Source: Lucifuga dentata (lineage: Eukaryota; Chordata; Actinopteri; Ophidiiformes; Bythitidae). Taken from it: a DNA stretch of 64,000 nucleotides. The DNA is taken from NCBI GenBank assembly GCA_014773175.1, contig VXCM01001469.1, positions 124,001-188,000 on the forward strand, written 5' to 3'. Both the position numbers and the translations under genes were made by a program. Positions within the stretch are counted from its first letter, which is position 1. Each line of letters starts with the position of its first letter. Shown one piece after another: positions 23,301 through 45,534 of this stretch. The notes beneath the pieces were generated by a model that was not told the DNA's origin, ran no database searches, and was given only the letters and a program-made list of their open reading frames with translations.

Positions 23301-26300
23301 GATAATTTGACAGATAAAGCCATACAGGAAGTGGGACCCAGTGTGGCTCAGGACATGAGAGACCGAATCACTTCAATTTGTTTGGGCACATGGTTAATAT
23401 AAATCTTACAGTTCTATGTATGTGTTCTTTTGTGTGTGTTTTGGGCACCTGTCCCAGTATTTCCACACACGAGGAGAGGTACTGGCGTGTTGGGGGATGT
23501 CGCAGTGTGTCTTCACAAACAAAGGACACCACCTGGTAGAAAGCAGACACGCCAACATTCTGCACTACCGAGGATTTCTGTGCCTTGTACATATTCACCA
23601 GAGCCCTGAAAACATAAAACATTCCACAACTCAAAACATCCATATTTTAATTAAAAACCTGTTCTTTTTTTCCTCTCATATGTGTTTGCACTTCCTGGCT
23701 AGCAGGATATGTTTATACTGACGTGATAAAGTTCTCTGTGTGCACAGCAGCTTGGGCCAGACTTTGAGGAGGAGGAGCCATGGCATCAGACTGAAGCTTC
23801 TTGATGTCGCTGTGCAGTGACATTATCTGAGTCTGCACTGCCTCCTGTTTCTGTACACACTCGCACTATAAAGTTGTACACTCACATTAACAAATCTTGT
23901 CAAAGCACTTACAACACTTCAAAATGCAGCTGGTATATATTATAAATAGTTGTACTGTGACAGTGATGTTTGCAGGTCCCTGGCAGGGCTGCCCTCCTTT
24001 CCCTTTACACTCGAGAGCCATAGTGACTTGTTCTGGCCGGTTCTTATACAGCAGAGGAAGGCTTTCCAGCAGTTCCTGCTCCATTGCCACCTGCTGGGCT
24101 TCCCGTGCCACTGCAATCCTGACACCAAGACCAACAAGAATTTCAGAATTGGTACTTACCTGTGGTTATGCTTTAGTGTGTGCACACATTTTAGACATAC
24201 AATGAGCGTATCTTCTCTGTATAGATGTATGCCATTAATGATGTGATTCTCCATTAGTATATGTGTGTGTATATACCTGGCCTGATCCTGCAGGATACTG
24301 AGGTCTTGCCACAGCAGTTTGACAGAGGCTTTACAGTCAGTGAAGCAGGTGGTGGGGACCTCAGCCACAGGAGCCTTCTGCTGCTGCAGCTCTGGAGCTG
24401 GACAAGGAACTGGATGCTTCTGCAGATTTGAGAGGATACGCTTCCTCGCTGTACACAGAGGTACAAGATGGCAGTTGCTCATAGAGTATCAATGCAACAT
24501 AAAACAGGAGAAAAACAAAACTAAAAACAGAACATTTTTGTACTGACATACAGGGATTAAATGGAGAGAAACCATCAATTAAATGTATTTAATCCTCCCA
24601 TCTAAACCTATAAGCAATTTCTTTTGGTCTAGAGTAACAATTCTGTCTACCTACCAGTGTTGGTACTGGTGTAGTCAGTGAAGCCTGTGTTTTTGGCCTG
24701 GAGAAACGCAGGTTCACTCTGCACCTTCTCCCAAAGAGACAGAACCTCCCTCTCATCAAACAGCACTCGCTCCTGGTCCACATACTCCAGCCACAGTTCC
24801 TATAGTATAATATGACAGCACACGTTCAAATGTATCTGGAATGTAACACACAACTGTGAGACTAACCTTTTATAACTCTTGCCCAATATTTTCCTCATGA
24901 ACATAAAAACAGAATGAGAAATAATAGTAAAAATAAGAATAACAAAAATATACACAAGCTCACATTAAGACACACTCACCTGCTGCCGCTGCATGACCTG
25001 TGCCAGTCTGTGTGGTTCGTATTCTGCAGGAAGAGAGGGAAGGTATACTTCCTGCTTCTGCAGATTCTCATCATCCAGCCACACAGCAAATATGCCAAAC
25101 AACCTAGAGACGAAGCAGTGGGCCAGTAAACACATCAATGTCTGCTGTGGCTAAACGACAGGAAAATATTTATTTGACTGTATGTATTAAGTCTAAGTAT
25201 CCTACCTGACCAACTCAGCATGCAGCTGAGGAGAGGTGAGGTAAGGAGCCCTGGGATTGTCGGGGCTTTCTTCTTGTGGGGTATTGGTCTCTGATAAAGG
25301 TGTGTGTGGTGGAGGCACCCTGAGGGCCTGGCTGGCAGCATGGTGGAAGTCTGACACCTCCTGTATCCTCTGTCTCAGGTCTCTGAGCAAAGACGCCTGC
25401 GATGAGGACACGAAGAATCTTTGGCCAATACATCCGCCAGCAACCAGCCTGGTTGACAACACACAAAAACATATATGTGGCATGTTTGATGTAACGTAGA
25501 TTCTGCTTCTTGTTCTCTTGTTTCTCTGGTTAAGGAATAACGATGTGTGCACACGCATGTGTATGGATGTCTGTGTACATGTGTGTGTCTCATACCCATA
25601 CTCAGGCCCAGGCTGTCTGAAGTAGAGCTGCAGGAACTTCTGCCAGACTAGGGGAAGGAGGGGGTGGTCAGGGGGAGTGGCTAAGGCCTGACACGCCCAG
25701 CGGTACACCTGCAACCGCTGCAGAGATGGAGCTACTGGCAACTTCAGCCTCTGCTGTGCTTTCTGGTACACAGACAGACACACTGTTAATGTCAAAACCA
25801 TCTACATACTTCTGACTATCAACCAAAACCATCAGTAGGCTGGACTACTGGACACTCACTACTCTGCTACTGGTCATAGCAACTTTTAGGCCAATTCTAC
25901 GAAACTACAGTAACACATTTCTTTGGCTTTGTACCTGTAATGTGTGTCATACAGCTAACTTAGTGTGAGAACATACATGTTTGTGTGCATTTCTATACCT
26001 TTAAGGCCTGGTCTGGGGAGACGTTGGGCTCTGACAGGAGCTCTTGTTCAACACAACGTCTGAGCTGAGAATCTTCCTCAAACATACCCTCCATATTTAG
26101 CACCAGCCAGGCAAACCAAACCTAAAAGACACAGAAAGTCCCAGGCCAGTCAGGACAGAACTTCAACAATATGATCAATAGTTCCAACACACATTATTGC
26201 TGCTTTGGAGATCCTTACCTCTGTACTCAGGGACTGGCTCTCTATGAAGGAGGGTGTGGCATTTCCAGCAATCCAGCCAACCAGAGAGGAGAGCAGACCA

Positions 26301-29300
26301 CGGTCACCATGGTATCCTAAGGCATTCTGAGTGAAATATGAAAAAAATTAACACTACAGCAGGTGTCACTGTGCTTGTTTAGCATTATACAACACTTCTA
26401 GGATTCTGAAATTTTCATGATGAAAACATTTCTCTGGCAATTATTGATATCAATTTATGCTTTAAGAACATTATAACTACAATGCAAGATTTGATTCATG
26501 CAAGTGTGTTTGAACAAGATGCTACTTGCATAGCACTTTGTAAATGTATACCAAACATGCAACTTAACGGGTTAAAAGTTATTATGGCATCGCCTTCACC
26601 ATTTAATTCTTGCTTCACGTGACAATGTTGTGAATTTATAAGGTCACTAAGGGAATTTTACAAACCAATAGACAGATTACATGGTGTTTCAGCTACATTT
26701 AACAGCAGTGCTAGATTCAGTATTTGTGCCTATGAAAATCATTTAAGTGTCACAGGAGCGAGCAAATACCTTATGCTGTTGGTACAGTAGTTTCTGTACA
26801 CACTCCTCCTGATGGTGGGTGAATGCAGCACAACAGATCTGATCCATGAGGAAAAGGACAGTTTTGTCCCGGTACCAAAGGTTCTGCTGAGTCAGAATTC
26901 CTACCCAAAACTCCAGAACTGCTTCAGCGCCGACACGACCAGGCTGTGAACTCTCCACCACATGGCTCTGGAGAAAAACGCACACTCAAAATGGCAGGTA
27001 TGATATCAACAAAGCTTGTTAATTAGCTGCCTATCAGTTTGGCTCTCAGTGCACAGCTGGAGGAGCCTCGGTTTTCATTCAGGTTGAGTTCTACAGACCA
27101 TCACAGACTTTAAATCTTAAGTATTTCCATAAATAATTTTTCATGTGATGACTGGAGGTCTGTCTTTGTCATGGAAGGTCTTTGGGATGTACCTGAATGA
27201 CGCTGTTCAGCAGTCGAATGTTGTCTCCATAGGTGGCTCCGGTGAGGAGTGGTGCTACCCGGTGAGTGACCTGCTGTGTCACACCTTGAGGACACACACT
27301 GTCGTACTGCAAGAACAACTGGACACAACTTACAAACCTGGCATGAACAGAGACAAATAGGACATAAACATGCATCTTGAAGAAGTCACAGCTGCTATAA
27401 ATATAAAACTTTTTCTGGTCTTTCTTAGGTTGTAGATAAATTATGTTTTTATTTACTCAGAGTTATGGAGAAGGTAGAAGCTGAGAGGGTAGGTTGGGGG
27501 CAATACGTTGTCCAAGAGATGTACAGCAGCTCTCAGATGGCGTGACTGAATCAGACTTTTCAACAACCCAACTCCATCAGTGCAAAAGTGTTCCAGACTA
27601 GAAAAGCAATCCACAGAAGCTGATATTAATTAAAATTGTAAATAGGTAAATCAGCTATAAAATTACAGCATAACTCTTTATTTGTGAACAAACCTATGTC
27701 CCACTGTTGTCATAGCAATGGACAGATAGCATCCAATTGGGATGCCTGCTTTCACAGCCCTGAGAACAGAATGCATGCTGGGAGTGTGTGTAAGCTCTGG
27801 AGGTGGGCTCAGTGCCAAAGCAGGAGCAGACCAGGCTCCTTTAGGTTTCTGGGCCTTTCCATGGAGCTTCAACCTTAACAGCAGTTGCCATGCCCATTGA
27901 CTAAAGGATGCTTCAGGGGACACACCCAAACGAAGGACACTGGCAAGATAAGACACCTGAAAGAATGAAACAGGAAGACAAAGAAAAAACTCAAAGTAAT
28001 GTTGAATGCATCACAGTCGTTCACACTGTATGTCTGAGAGCAACAGTTGCATGTGTCACCTGTTTAATCCCCTCTGATATGAGGCCACTGTATGGTTTGT
28101 CAGTGAGATATTTCTGATAAGCCTCAGCCACCAGCAGAGCAACTTCACTGTGGAGAGATGAAGACAAGGCCAAGGAACCCTCCTGCAAGAATATACAGGC
28201 ACAGTCACAACAAGAAGGCAAAAGTTTAACTTATCCATACCTTTTCACAAAACCTCAGAAACAAATGTCAACATGCTCTTTATGTTCTTACATACACAAT
28301 ACTCAAGACATTTTAAAACATATTTTTAATGATATTTTCAATGACTAGAAAAAAACATACACAATGAACCCCTTGTCTACCTGTGTGTAACCCCAATTCA
28401 GGCCCTCCAGTATAACACAGGCCAGCCTGTTTTCCACAGCAGAGAGAGGATGCTGGAGCAGCCAGGCTCCGATCACACATACTTCCTCTGGCTTCGGCCG
28501 CCACAGGCTCAGAGGCATCTCTTTACATAAGTAGAGTGCCATCTATCAAAGACAAAAAAACAAAAACTCAGGAGTTTGTGTTCTACCATAATAGTATATT
28601 TTCCTCTGAATCTAGTCAATTAGTTGCAGTTAAAACCTTAAAGGAATAATAATAGATCAGTAGTACCTACCATGCCCACAGTCTGTATGGTCTCTCTCAG
28701 TCTCTCCAGCAGCTCAGAGATAATGTAAGGATGGGCTGTTGCTATTGCAGCCAGCAACTCCCGCCCCACCTTAGAATAGGTTTCTCTGGTAGACACGCTA
28801 ACATAGGAAACCTACAAAAGAAATGAAAAAAAGATAATATTCAAATAAATTAGCACACTCAAAGCTAGTTACATATCTGTTGAATGTGCTCCAAGTTAAA
28901 AAAAAGCTAAAAGATCAGGTGCTCCACACTGGAAAACAGTAGGTAGACAAATCTATTTAACCTGTGCATTTCATGTAGGCTACCTTACATTCAACAATAA
29001 ATCAATCATCCAAGAATTCAAATTTATTACATTTTCACTGAGTTCTCCATCAGTCAACCATTGCTCCAGTGTCTTACTGTACTTCAAGGATTCCATATGA
29101 AATACTCTGTTAATCATCCAAGGTACACTTAAAAAAAAAATTCATTCCTTTTAAAAAAAAGTACTGTCTAATGCATCCCTTTAATCTCCATATCCTTATC
29201 ATACCTGGTAAATAAGCAGAGTTATGGTGGTGATGAAGGCGGGGTCTGAGCCCAGCGTTGGCATGGCCATGTGTGCTAGTGCGGTGAGGAGAGAGATGCC

Positions 29301-32300
29301 ATCAGAGCTGTTCACCTCACACAGCCAGTGCTCGAACCTTTCCTGGTGCTCTGGATCTATAACAAACATAATCATAAAATATCAGAGTGGGCAACACAAC
29401 AAATGAAATAAATGTTCTGACCATTTATATTTTGTAAAGGGAAAGTCCATATACCGCTCAGAGCTTGCATGCAGGAAAGTGTGTTATTTGCGGTGCTGAG
29501 TATTTCCAGTCCTGCTGTCTCTGCACACTGCATAGTATAAAGGACCCTCCAGAGCATAGAGCTAGAAAGAGTCCCATATGGCATCTCTGACATGAACAAC
29601 CAAATGCCCAACCTGTGAGGAAAGACCACAGAAAAAGTGTAAAAGCCTATTAAGTTAATCACTTCCAGTTAGTGATGGAAACTGGAGGATAAAACCTCAC
29701 CTCTTGTTTCTGAGTACATGTAAAACAGCTCTGAGGAAGAGACTGTCATATTCCAGCTGCAGTTTGTCTAGAGAGAGGGTGTGTGTATGGGAGCCATCTC
29801 CACCACTTCCACTCACACTCACATATTGGGCCCAGTGGTCACTGACATAACACACTGTCATTCTGAGAGAAATAAGAGATAACAAAGATCACAATTTATG
29901 CTTGCTATTTGTTGACACTAATAATAGTATAATTGACCTCAGAAGTTCAGCAGCTAGTGTTGGTAGCGCACTGACCGTATGATGTGTCCTATTCGTTTGA
30001 CAAGCTGTCTGTATCGTGCCCTGTTGTAGGTTTGTAGGCCAAGAGCTAGAATTTCGATAAGCGAGGAAGCAAAAGCGAACACACGCATCATCTTCTGACT
30101 GGAGCAGGACTGTGGCTCATACACACCTGGAATAGGAATGACCTGTCAATTCACATGGTGAACAAACTGATATATAGTCAAAACAGACATCACTTACCGT
30201 GCTTGCTCATCCCCAGCATGTGGGAATAGAGCTGCTGGAACGGGAACTGAGTCAGCAGAGATATCAGGTCCTCCTCACACAGCAGCAACCAGCTGCTCTC
30301 TGGATCCTCATCCTAAACACACAGAAAGGCTAAGTAACACAATGTCTAACAGTAAAAAGTTAAATCACCACAAACTGCATTCATGTAAGAAAATAAGATA
30401 CTATAATAATAAGACACTATACAGTAGGTCTGCTTTATAGAGATTTTAGAATAATTGTTGCTTTTGAGTGAATATTATTCTACTGCTATATATGATATTT
30501 ACCAAAGAGATTTAGAACAAAGCGGTTTCTAAGCAACACATTAGACTGGATTTGTGGTTTTCAGTTAGCAGGATGTTATTTAAATGGACTTTATGCAGTC
30601 ATACATGTGCATTTGATAACAGCTTTGAATGTGACTCAGCCGATCAGAACAAAAACCAGAACAATCTGTTTTATAATCTACATCTGCAAAACTCAGTGAT
30701 ATATCAAATTTTTTTGACAAACATGCAGACAGACTAAAAAAACAAAATATCCATTAAAATTGATTATTTGCTTTCTATCTGCTTTATTTTCTTCCAGCAA
30801 ATGTATCTCTCTAAAATCCATATTAACTTAACCACATTTTAGGAGATTTTTTTTTGTATTACAAATGTGATGTTGAATTTTATATCTTTACTCAAAGCAC
30901 ATTTGTAGCCTCCTTCCTTACCTCCTCCCCCCCCTCATCCACTAGTGTCCAGTTGCCAGACACAGGACCAGAAGAAGTTGAGCTCTGGCTCTCGCATGGC
31001 TTCATATGACTCAGGAACTCTGCACGGTGTCTGGGTCAAAGGTTACAGAGAAGAGGACATTAGACCCTGAAACCGTATCCTGTCTTCTCATGGCAAACCA
31101 AATCTACAGAGCTGGAGTACATACATCAGGAGTCACTGCTTAAGAGCCTTTATTTACCTGGAAGGTGACATTAGTATGGCCAAAGCTTGCATGAAGTGCT
31201 GGACTCCACATGTGTTCCCCAAAACCTTGATCTGATGATGATAAAAGAAAAAACAAGAGGAAATAAAGCCCCCTTTATGTACCACAATTCTGACAATGAT
31301 GAATCATGGAAGACTATGTCTAACCTGTAGAAAAGGTGCAGCCCACTTGCCCACCCCAGCAGCACAGCACAGCAGATGGCACAGCAGGTACAGGTGCTCT
31401 CCAGACCCTCCAATGTGCAGAAGAACTGCCACCTGGAGGGCAGACCAGAAACAAGTGTGGAAACCAAACAAACAAAATATCTGAACCAGTGGAACACTGA
31501 GACAATTAAGTGGTAGTGGGCGAGGTGCACATACGAGTCTCTCCAGCCACTGATGAATATCTGTCTGGAACTGTGTGTCATCCAGGACTCTACGTGTGAA
31601 GCTGAAGAGAACACCGATGGCCTCTTTCAGGGGTTGGAGAGAACAAGGCTGTGTTTGGCTGCCAGAGCAATCTAACAACATCCACAAAATAACAGATTAA
31701 TTGTGGAAGTTGACAATACACACATTTATCACTGTATCATTTCCGCTGTAACGTCAGTGAAATCGGTGATTTATGAAAGTTTTATATATATGTAAGTACT
31801 GTGTCCACTTCAGAGGGAAGTACACAGTAGTTTATAAGTCTCACCTTTTAACAAAAGATATAAGTATGATTCCACCTGGAGGCGTGACAGCAGAGCAGTG
31901 TACGCATGCAGTGCCACCTTTTGATGAAGCAGCTCTGTGCGAGCATCAAACAGTCTCCTTAGCTCAGCCAGCACACTCTGACTGAACTCTGCCTGCTGGA
32001 AGCGGTGGTACCCACACACCTTAGTCTGGTCTGCACACACACCCTGTAAGGAAGAAATTACACTAAAAGTATAATAACAGTAAAAAAAAAAAACAAACAA
32101 ACAAACAAAAAAAAACAATCATGAAAATTTTCTCTAGATTTATTGTTTTTGTTCGTTCTCTCTCTCTCTCACACGCACACACCTGAAGTGTAAGCTGTTC
32201 ATCTTTGAAGCTCCACAGACGGTTCTGTGTGCTCTTGCAGTCAGATGACTGCGTATGTAACTGTGCATGTGACTGGGTCAGCTGTCTACGGCAGCGCCAA

Positions 32301-34017
32301 TAGTTCTGTAGCAGTTCAGTCAGTTCGTGGCTCTCCTGTCGGGCCAGAGCACAAAACTGGACAGCACACACTTCCACACCCTCCAGCCATGCTCGCAACC
32401 CCCCTCCTGGCTCCCACGTGCTGAGCTGCTCCAGTGAGAATGCCTGCAAAAGGAAACTGTTCAGTGATGAAGGTATTTTACATATTAAGGCATATAAAGA
32501 TGTGAGGTCATAAAGCCTACCAAGAGTGTAGTCACTTAATAACTACTTAGCTACATCTATGTCATAAAAAATACAATGAAAACAATAAATTTCATACAGT
32601 TCTCTTGTGATATCATTTTGGCTGTGAGCAAAAATAAAAGCAAAGAAAATACAGAATTTAGGAGATTCGAGGAGGCATTTATTGTATAATAGTCTATGCT
32701 CAAAAATTGTGTCACTTAACTGTAATAAAACCTTAAGACCAGAAATCACACCATATATCTGATGTATACATGATCACAATATACAATAACCATAACCATC
32801 TCTATAACCTAGGAAGCATGGTGGATTATTGGTTAGCGCTTCTCTGTGAAGTTTTAATGTTCTCCCTGTGTCTCCCTGTTTGTTTGTTTCCTCTGGGTCC
32901 TCTGGTTTTCTTCAGCACTTCCCATACAATAACTTCCTGAGGAAACTGACAAGTGTACACATAAAGAAAGATATCTTATGGGTGCATGAGATTACCTGAA
33001 TCTCTGGAGCTGTTTTGGGTAACTCTGGGTAGAGTTTGCTCCTTGAGAGTTCAGGTACAGACTCCAAAGGCTGCAGACTCTGAGGAGAGGATTCCTGCTC
33101 AGCGAGTGCCAACACTGCAGGGCCCCTTCCACAATTCCTCACAACCTCCTCCTGGAGCTGTAAAATTGGACCTTCCTCCAGTGCAGGGAGAGAGGGGTAG
33201 AGAGCAGGGGCACTTGGACCATTTGGATTCTGAATCTGGGTTGAAACACATGGCTGAGTCCATAACTGTTTTTCAGATCCAAGCTCAGAAGTCTGAGGTG
33301 AAACGCTAAGGTGAGCCCCTTGAGATTCCACTCGTCCAGAATCCTTTCCCTCTGTTTTTGGCTCTGTTGGATGCACTGTAACCTGTGACATCTCTGCTGA
33401 CAACGTTAGTGTTGACTGTAAAGTCTTAGTTAACACTGATGTGTCTAAAGTCTCTGTTGAGGTGGTCTGCTGCTCCTCAGAAGGTGGGTTTGATAGCTGT
33501 GCAGTGGTCTTAGGTGGCTGAACAGGGTCCCGATGCTGCTCCTCTGACTCCTGATAGGGCAGGCTGAGGGGGATGTCAGTGAAGCCAGCGCTGGAAGCCT
33601 CATCACAGACAGCTGAGGGAGCTGTAGCTCTTTTGTCTTCCTCTGTCTGTTTCTGCTTCCTGATTGGCTGTAAGCATACACAACAACTGGAGATAAAACA
33701 AATTCTCCTTGGTTGAGTAACAACTTAGCCCCTACCCTTAGAGCATGTGAGAATCAGCATGTGACAAGAAACCAACATAATGATCAATACAGCAACAGTA
33801 ATAAATTATTATATCTCACAGGAAAGGGAATCTTAAACTTGAAAGCATGTTTGGTTCTAATGTTTTACAAGTTCCCCCAAGTTCCAGTATATTTATGTGG
33901 TTCTGTGATCGGAAATAAGAGAGCAAAGAAAGACAAAGAAAGACTGTAAGAGATTTTAATCACCTGAGATTTTCCACTGATTTTGGACTTGGTCTTCTTG
34001 GGTCTCACAGCCTCCAT
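17381..34017 (-). CDS. epg5: EPG5, ectopic P-granules autophagy protein 5 homologue
   Basis: EPG5 is a large Rab7 effector tethering autophagosomes to late endosomes/lysosomes. Forty-five coding exons keep one frame of 2,585 codons including stop (human 2,579 aa). Family signatures are [51 protein letters not shown] and [12 protein letters not shown]. The start, [18 protein letters not shown], is a short basic exon; the end reads YLHIIH. Exons from 5': 33964-34017, 32996-33667, 32183-32443, 31845-32043, 31535-31671, 31325-31432, 31158-31231, 30922-31030, 30198-30312, 29976-30126, 29701-29862, 29455-29612, 29205-29356, 28671-28811, 28381-28542, 28060-28182, 27694-27956, 27457-27597, 27193-27337, 26770-26967, 26219-26326, 25999-26121, 25596-25762, 25206-25448, 24980-25103, 24655-24799, 24277-24448, 23956-24118, 23723-23844, 23449-23605, 22409-22603, 22106-22319, 21707-21894, 21386-21593, 21194-21269, 20533-20627, 20221-20396, 19569-19793, 19253-19462, 18932-19076, 18547-18789, 18231-18444, 17891-18109, 17663-17777, 17381-17563. 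Least certain is the 23956 donor (an in-phase GT lies 6 bases earlier in the transcript). The 17891 donor is GC. Confidence 0.95.
20801..20855. repeat. AT-rich imperfect palindrome array (GTTATATAAC units)
   Basis: Overlapping GTTATATAAC/TATATAAC units run in both orientations in the epg5 intron between coding exons 35 and 36. A similar TTATATTTATAAC...GTTATAAATATA pair sits near 20643-20672. Confidence 0.6.
22604..23448 (-). other. epg5 intron with repeat-like segment
   Basis: This is one of the longest epg5 introns. Around 23230-23345 a CACCCTGGAGCAGGCAGGGTTAGGG...CTTGCTCAAGG stretch resembles the conserved part of a common fish SINE-like repeat. The rest is A+T-rich with T and A runs. No gene is seen inside. 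Confidence 0.45.
32813..32920 (+). repeat. Degenerate fish SINE-like dispersed repeat
   Basis: GCATGGTGGATTATTGGTTAGCGCT, then TGTTCTCCCTGTGTCTCCCTGTTTG and TTTCCTCTGGGTCCTCTGGTTTTC, follow the widespread teleost pattern of GCACGGTGG..GTGGTTAGCRCT and CATGTTCTCCCYGTGTCTGC...TTTCCTCCGGGTRCTCCGGTTTCC. The middle is truncated. It lies in an epg5 intron. Confidence 0.6.
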
Positions 34018-34599
34018 CCTCAGCTTATGCTCACAACCTCACCTCAGCCTTTTCCAGGTCACATTAGCATCTGGCTGAGTGAAGTATTTTGCGCTGGAAA
34101 AGATGCGAGCTGTCCTCATTCATAAAGCAGGTTTCCAGTGTACAAACACAGATAATAACCGCTAGCTAGCGAGGTCTTTCCACTGGAGAAGTACTTGTTG
34201 TTGACTGTCTTGTCAAAATAAACACTGTTGTGGCCTATTGGAAAACGTCACTGACACATGCTAACATGTCTACTGTATAGACTAAACATAACCCCCAGTG
34301 AAGAAAACTCGGGAAAAAGAAACCAACTGCAATTACATAACTAAAAGACGATGTTGTTACCACAGCTAAGCTAATCCACAATTGTTAGCTTGCTACGTTG
34401 TTTGTCTTCGTAGTAATTTACTCTCCAGGAGCTCGTAACTTCTCTGTAAAAACTCCGTATTGTTGCTCACATTGTTAAATTTACATTTCATCGCTTCATA
34501 CCGACTGACATACAGCAGTAACATGTGATAACACAATCCATAAGTCTGCTGTCATTTGTTTTGTTTTGTTCCAGGAACTCTGGCTATCGAGATATGTGA

Positions 34600-34608
34600 T
34601 CACGTGCC
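34600..34608. promoter_or_regulatory. E-box, partial CLEAR-like site upstream of epg5
   Basis: GATCACGTGCC contains the palindromic CACGTG preceded by T. The CLEAR site bound by TFEB/TFE3 in lysosome and autophagy genes is GTCACGTGAC, so this shares the TCACGTG core only. It lies about 585 bases upstream of the epg5 ATG. Confidence 0.3.
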
Positions 34609-35520
34609 TACTCCACCTCTTTACGGAAGGCCAGACAGCCCAAAATAGGTTGGTGTTTGACGTCCTGTGTTTTAAATTTTGGTGGTGAGCGGCATTTGTA
34701 CATTTGCCTTTAATTTCAAATGTAATAATTATACTAATATGATTGTCAATCTGACTGTCAGGCATTAGCAACAATATTAATATATAAGAAATACTCAAGA
34801 TGACAAATTCAGTAATAATGATTAGAGTAATTGTTAGATAAAATGTGGGAGGTTATAAGATGCGACAGTATATTCACTGAGAAAAAGTAATGTAGATTTT
34901 GGTATAGATTCTTATTATGTACAGATCTTGATTTTTATCTGTAATTATAATACACTTTCAGTAATAGTGTTGTAATTTACAGCAAAACATTTAGTCAAAC
35001 TAAAAATCTCATGCAAGGAAAGTAACCCCAAAACATCAAAAGTAATGTAAGAAGGTAACAATAACTTCTTAAGCTTGCACTTTGTAATAGATTACATAAA
35101 AAGTGCCTTATAATTTCCAGTGGTGATCAAATGAGTGCACAGGCAGCACAGGCAGTTAGTGAGTAGCAGAAAAAAATTTATTTCCAATTGTATTTTACAA
35201 TGATTAAACAATTTCCCTTTTAAAAACATTCACTCTCCTGCCCCTTTAATTACAGCTGCAACTGAACGGACCAGTGATGTTATTTCGTAACTCATGTCCA
35301 TAACAGCTATATTTAAACATCTGTAAAACCACTCTCTGTGACAATCAGAGAAATGTGTCACATTAATAACCATGTCTTGATCTCTCATGGCATCCACCCA
35401 GCATGACTTTGTGATTGATTGCCAGATAAATCCTGGTCTGTTTTTCCCTGCTACTATCAGACATCAAATCTCTATTGCCAGCTGTAGGACATTCAGCTCA
35501 TTCATGGAGTCATGTGACAG

Positions 35521-35526
35521 TTTATT
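35521..35526 (-). terminator. Candidate poly(A) signal for lix1
   Basis: AATAAA on the minus strand, 45 bases after the lix1 stop. A second copy lies at 35177-35182, about 390 bases after the stop, and is a more usual 3' UTR distance. Confidence 0.3.
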
Positions 35527-35570
35527 ATTCATTTTCTACCTTCTACCTTTCTTCCTCTTTCTGCTTCAGT

Positions 35571-39333
<3,763 letters not shown>

Positions 39334-40892
39334 CCACTTTTCCTGTATGTTCAGTTCGGCTCACACATGCTTAATCAAAAATGGAAATGGTTGCATCCCA
39401 CACAAGACCCTAGAAATGAGCAGCTTCCACTGTCAAAACAGCTCAGGGTGTGAACATTGTAAGGAATGAGTCCAGAGTCCGAATGCCCCTTCAGTCTCCC
39501 TTTCTCCACCTCCTAAATTCCCTCTCATTTTCTCCCCTCCTCCTCTCCCATGTGAACATCTCACCAGGGTTTCTCCTCTCAAGCAGACCACCTTTGTCAC
39601 CCTCACTGCCAATTAGCTCAGAGGGCCCCTCACCCTTTCCCCACTCAAACTCACACACAGAGGTCCAGAGATGGAATGTTGGGCCCCTCCCCTCAGCCTG
39701 TGCAGCTGGCTAATCCCTGAACACAGACAGTTACAGACCTGTACAAAGCTGCCAAGTTAAACCACAAAACAGCACAGTGTGCTATCTTGAAGAACAGGAG
39801 AAGACTCTTCATTTGGTGACAAAACTCCTAAGCAGGTGAAGTTGAGTTTGCATAAAATCCCTTCATCATCCAGAGTTTGTCCTGCCAGTCTGAATAGATG
39901 GTTGGGAGGGGTAGGATGGAGGCATACTTTTGATTTCACATACCACCACCAAGACCACCAAGCCCGGGGTCTGAGCTCCATTCACCCTCTTCACTATGAA
40001 TGGCCATTGTTCAAGTCTGAATTCATCCATACTCTGAAAGCCTCTTAACATTAATGAACTAAATACTAAGAAAGGAGTAGTTTCTCAGCTCCCGAGTCCT
40101 CTGCTCACTCGTCTTTTGCATGTTGTGTAAATGTGTCAGTGAAGAGTTAATGGCAATGTGTGCCTATTTCCTGCACCTTTTCATGATGATGCATTGGTGT
40201 GTCCTGGACCATGTACGTTCCCACATGTTTTTGTCGGTCTCTTTTGATTTGATTGGCTACCAAGAGGCCGGATGTGGCAATCTATTCAAGCTGCCTGTCC
40301 AAAGTTTGAGACCTTTCAAGCTTGGGAGTTTAGAATAAAAGCTCTCCATGAACTTGCCTTCTATTTGAATCTTAAATCCACGCCTACATCAGTCACTTAC
40401 AGCATTATAAGAACTAAAATGACTTTGGGAGAAATAGCAATAGTTAGACATTAGCTTCTCTTTGGAGAAGACCATTTAATGGCAATCCACTGCACTTAGT
40501 TATTTGCTGTGTCTACCTTGCACAGTTTCATCAACATGACAGAAATATAGCCCCATTCTTTTGAACAGAGTAAAACAGCTCAGAGGTCATGTTTAAATGG
40601 TTTAATTGTCAATCATCATGTTGAGTTATTTACATTCAACTGTAATGTATTTTGAGAACAACACCTAATTCTTTAACTATGACTCTGCTGTAATTGCAGC
40701 TGCATCTGCCATCTCGCCTGCATTTTTGCACAATAGTATGAAGAGCGGAGTTGTTGAACAGTCATTTTCTTGTTGGGCCTTTTCAATCAATCATAATGTG
40801 CTTACAACACTTCAGACAAAGGAGAGAGGAAAGACACAGCATTGGTGTAAACAGAAGGAATGCATGTCGATTCTCCATCCCAGCTGTCTCAT
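39334..40892. other. lix1 upstream region and riok2 3' flank
   Basis: No coding exon was seen. The segment 39480-39720 is C-rich (many CTCC/CCTCC) and lies just upstream of the lix1 first coding exon, so it may include promoter or leader sequence. Short minus-strand open readings at 39757-40051 resemble no family I know. Confidence 0.45.
40475..40480 (-). terminator. Candidate poly(A) signal for riok2
   Basis: ATTAAA on the minus strand about 410 bases past the riok2 stop. Another ATTAAA lies at about 40596. Confidence 0.25.

Positions 40893-45534
<4,642 letters not shown>

Larger units (their letters stand above)
34018..35570. other. epg5 upstream/promoter region and lix1 3' flank
   Basis: No coding exon was seen. 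The epg5 leader starts just right of 34017 (GCTGAGG before the ATG). No TATA box is evident. An E-box, TCACGTGCC, sits at 34600-34608. Right of about 34700 the sequence is A+T-rich and unremarkable, and it includes the lix1 3' UTR. Confidence 0.5.
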
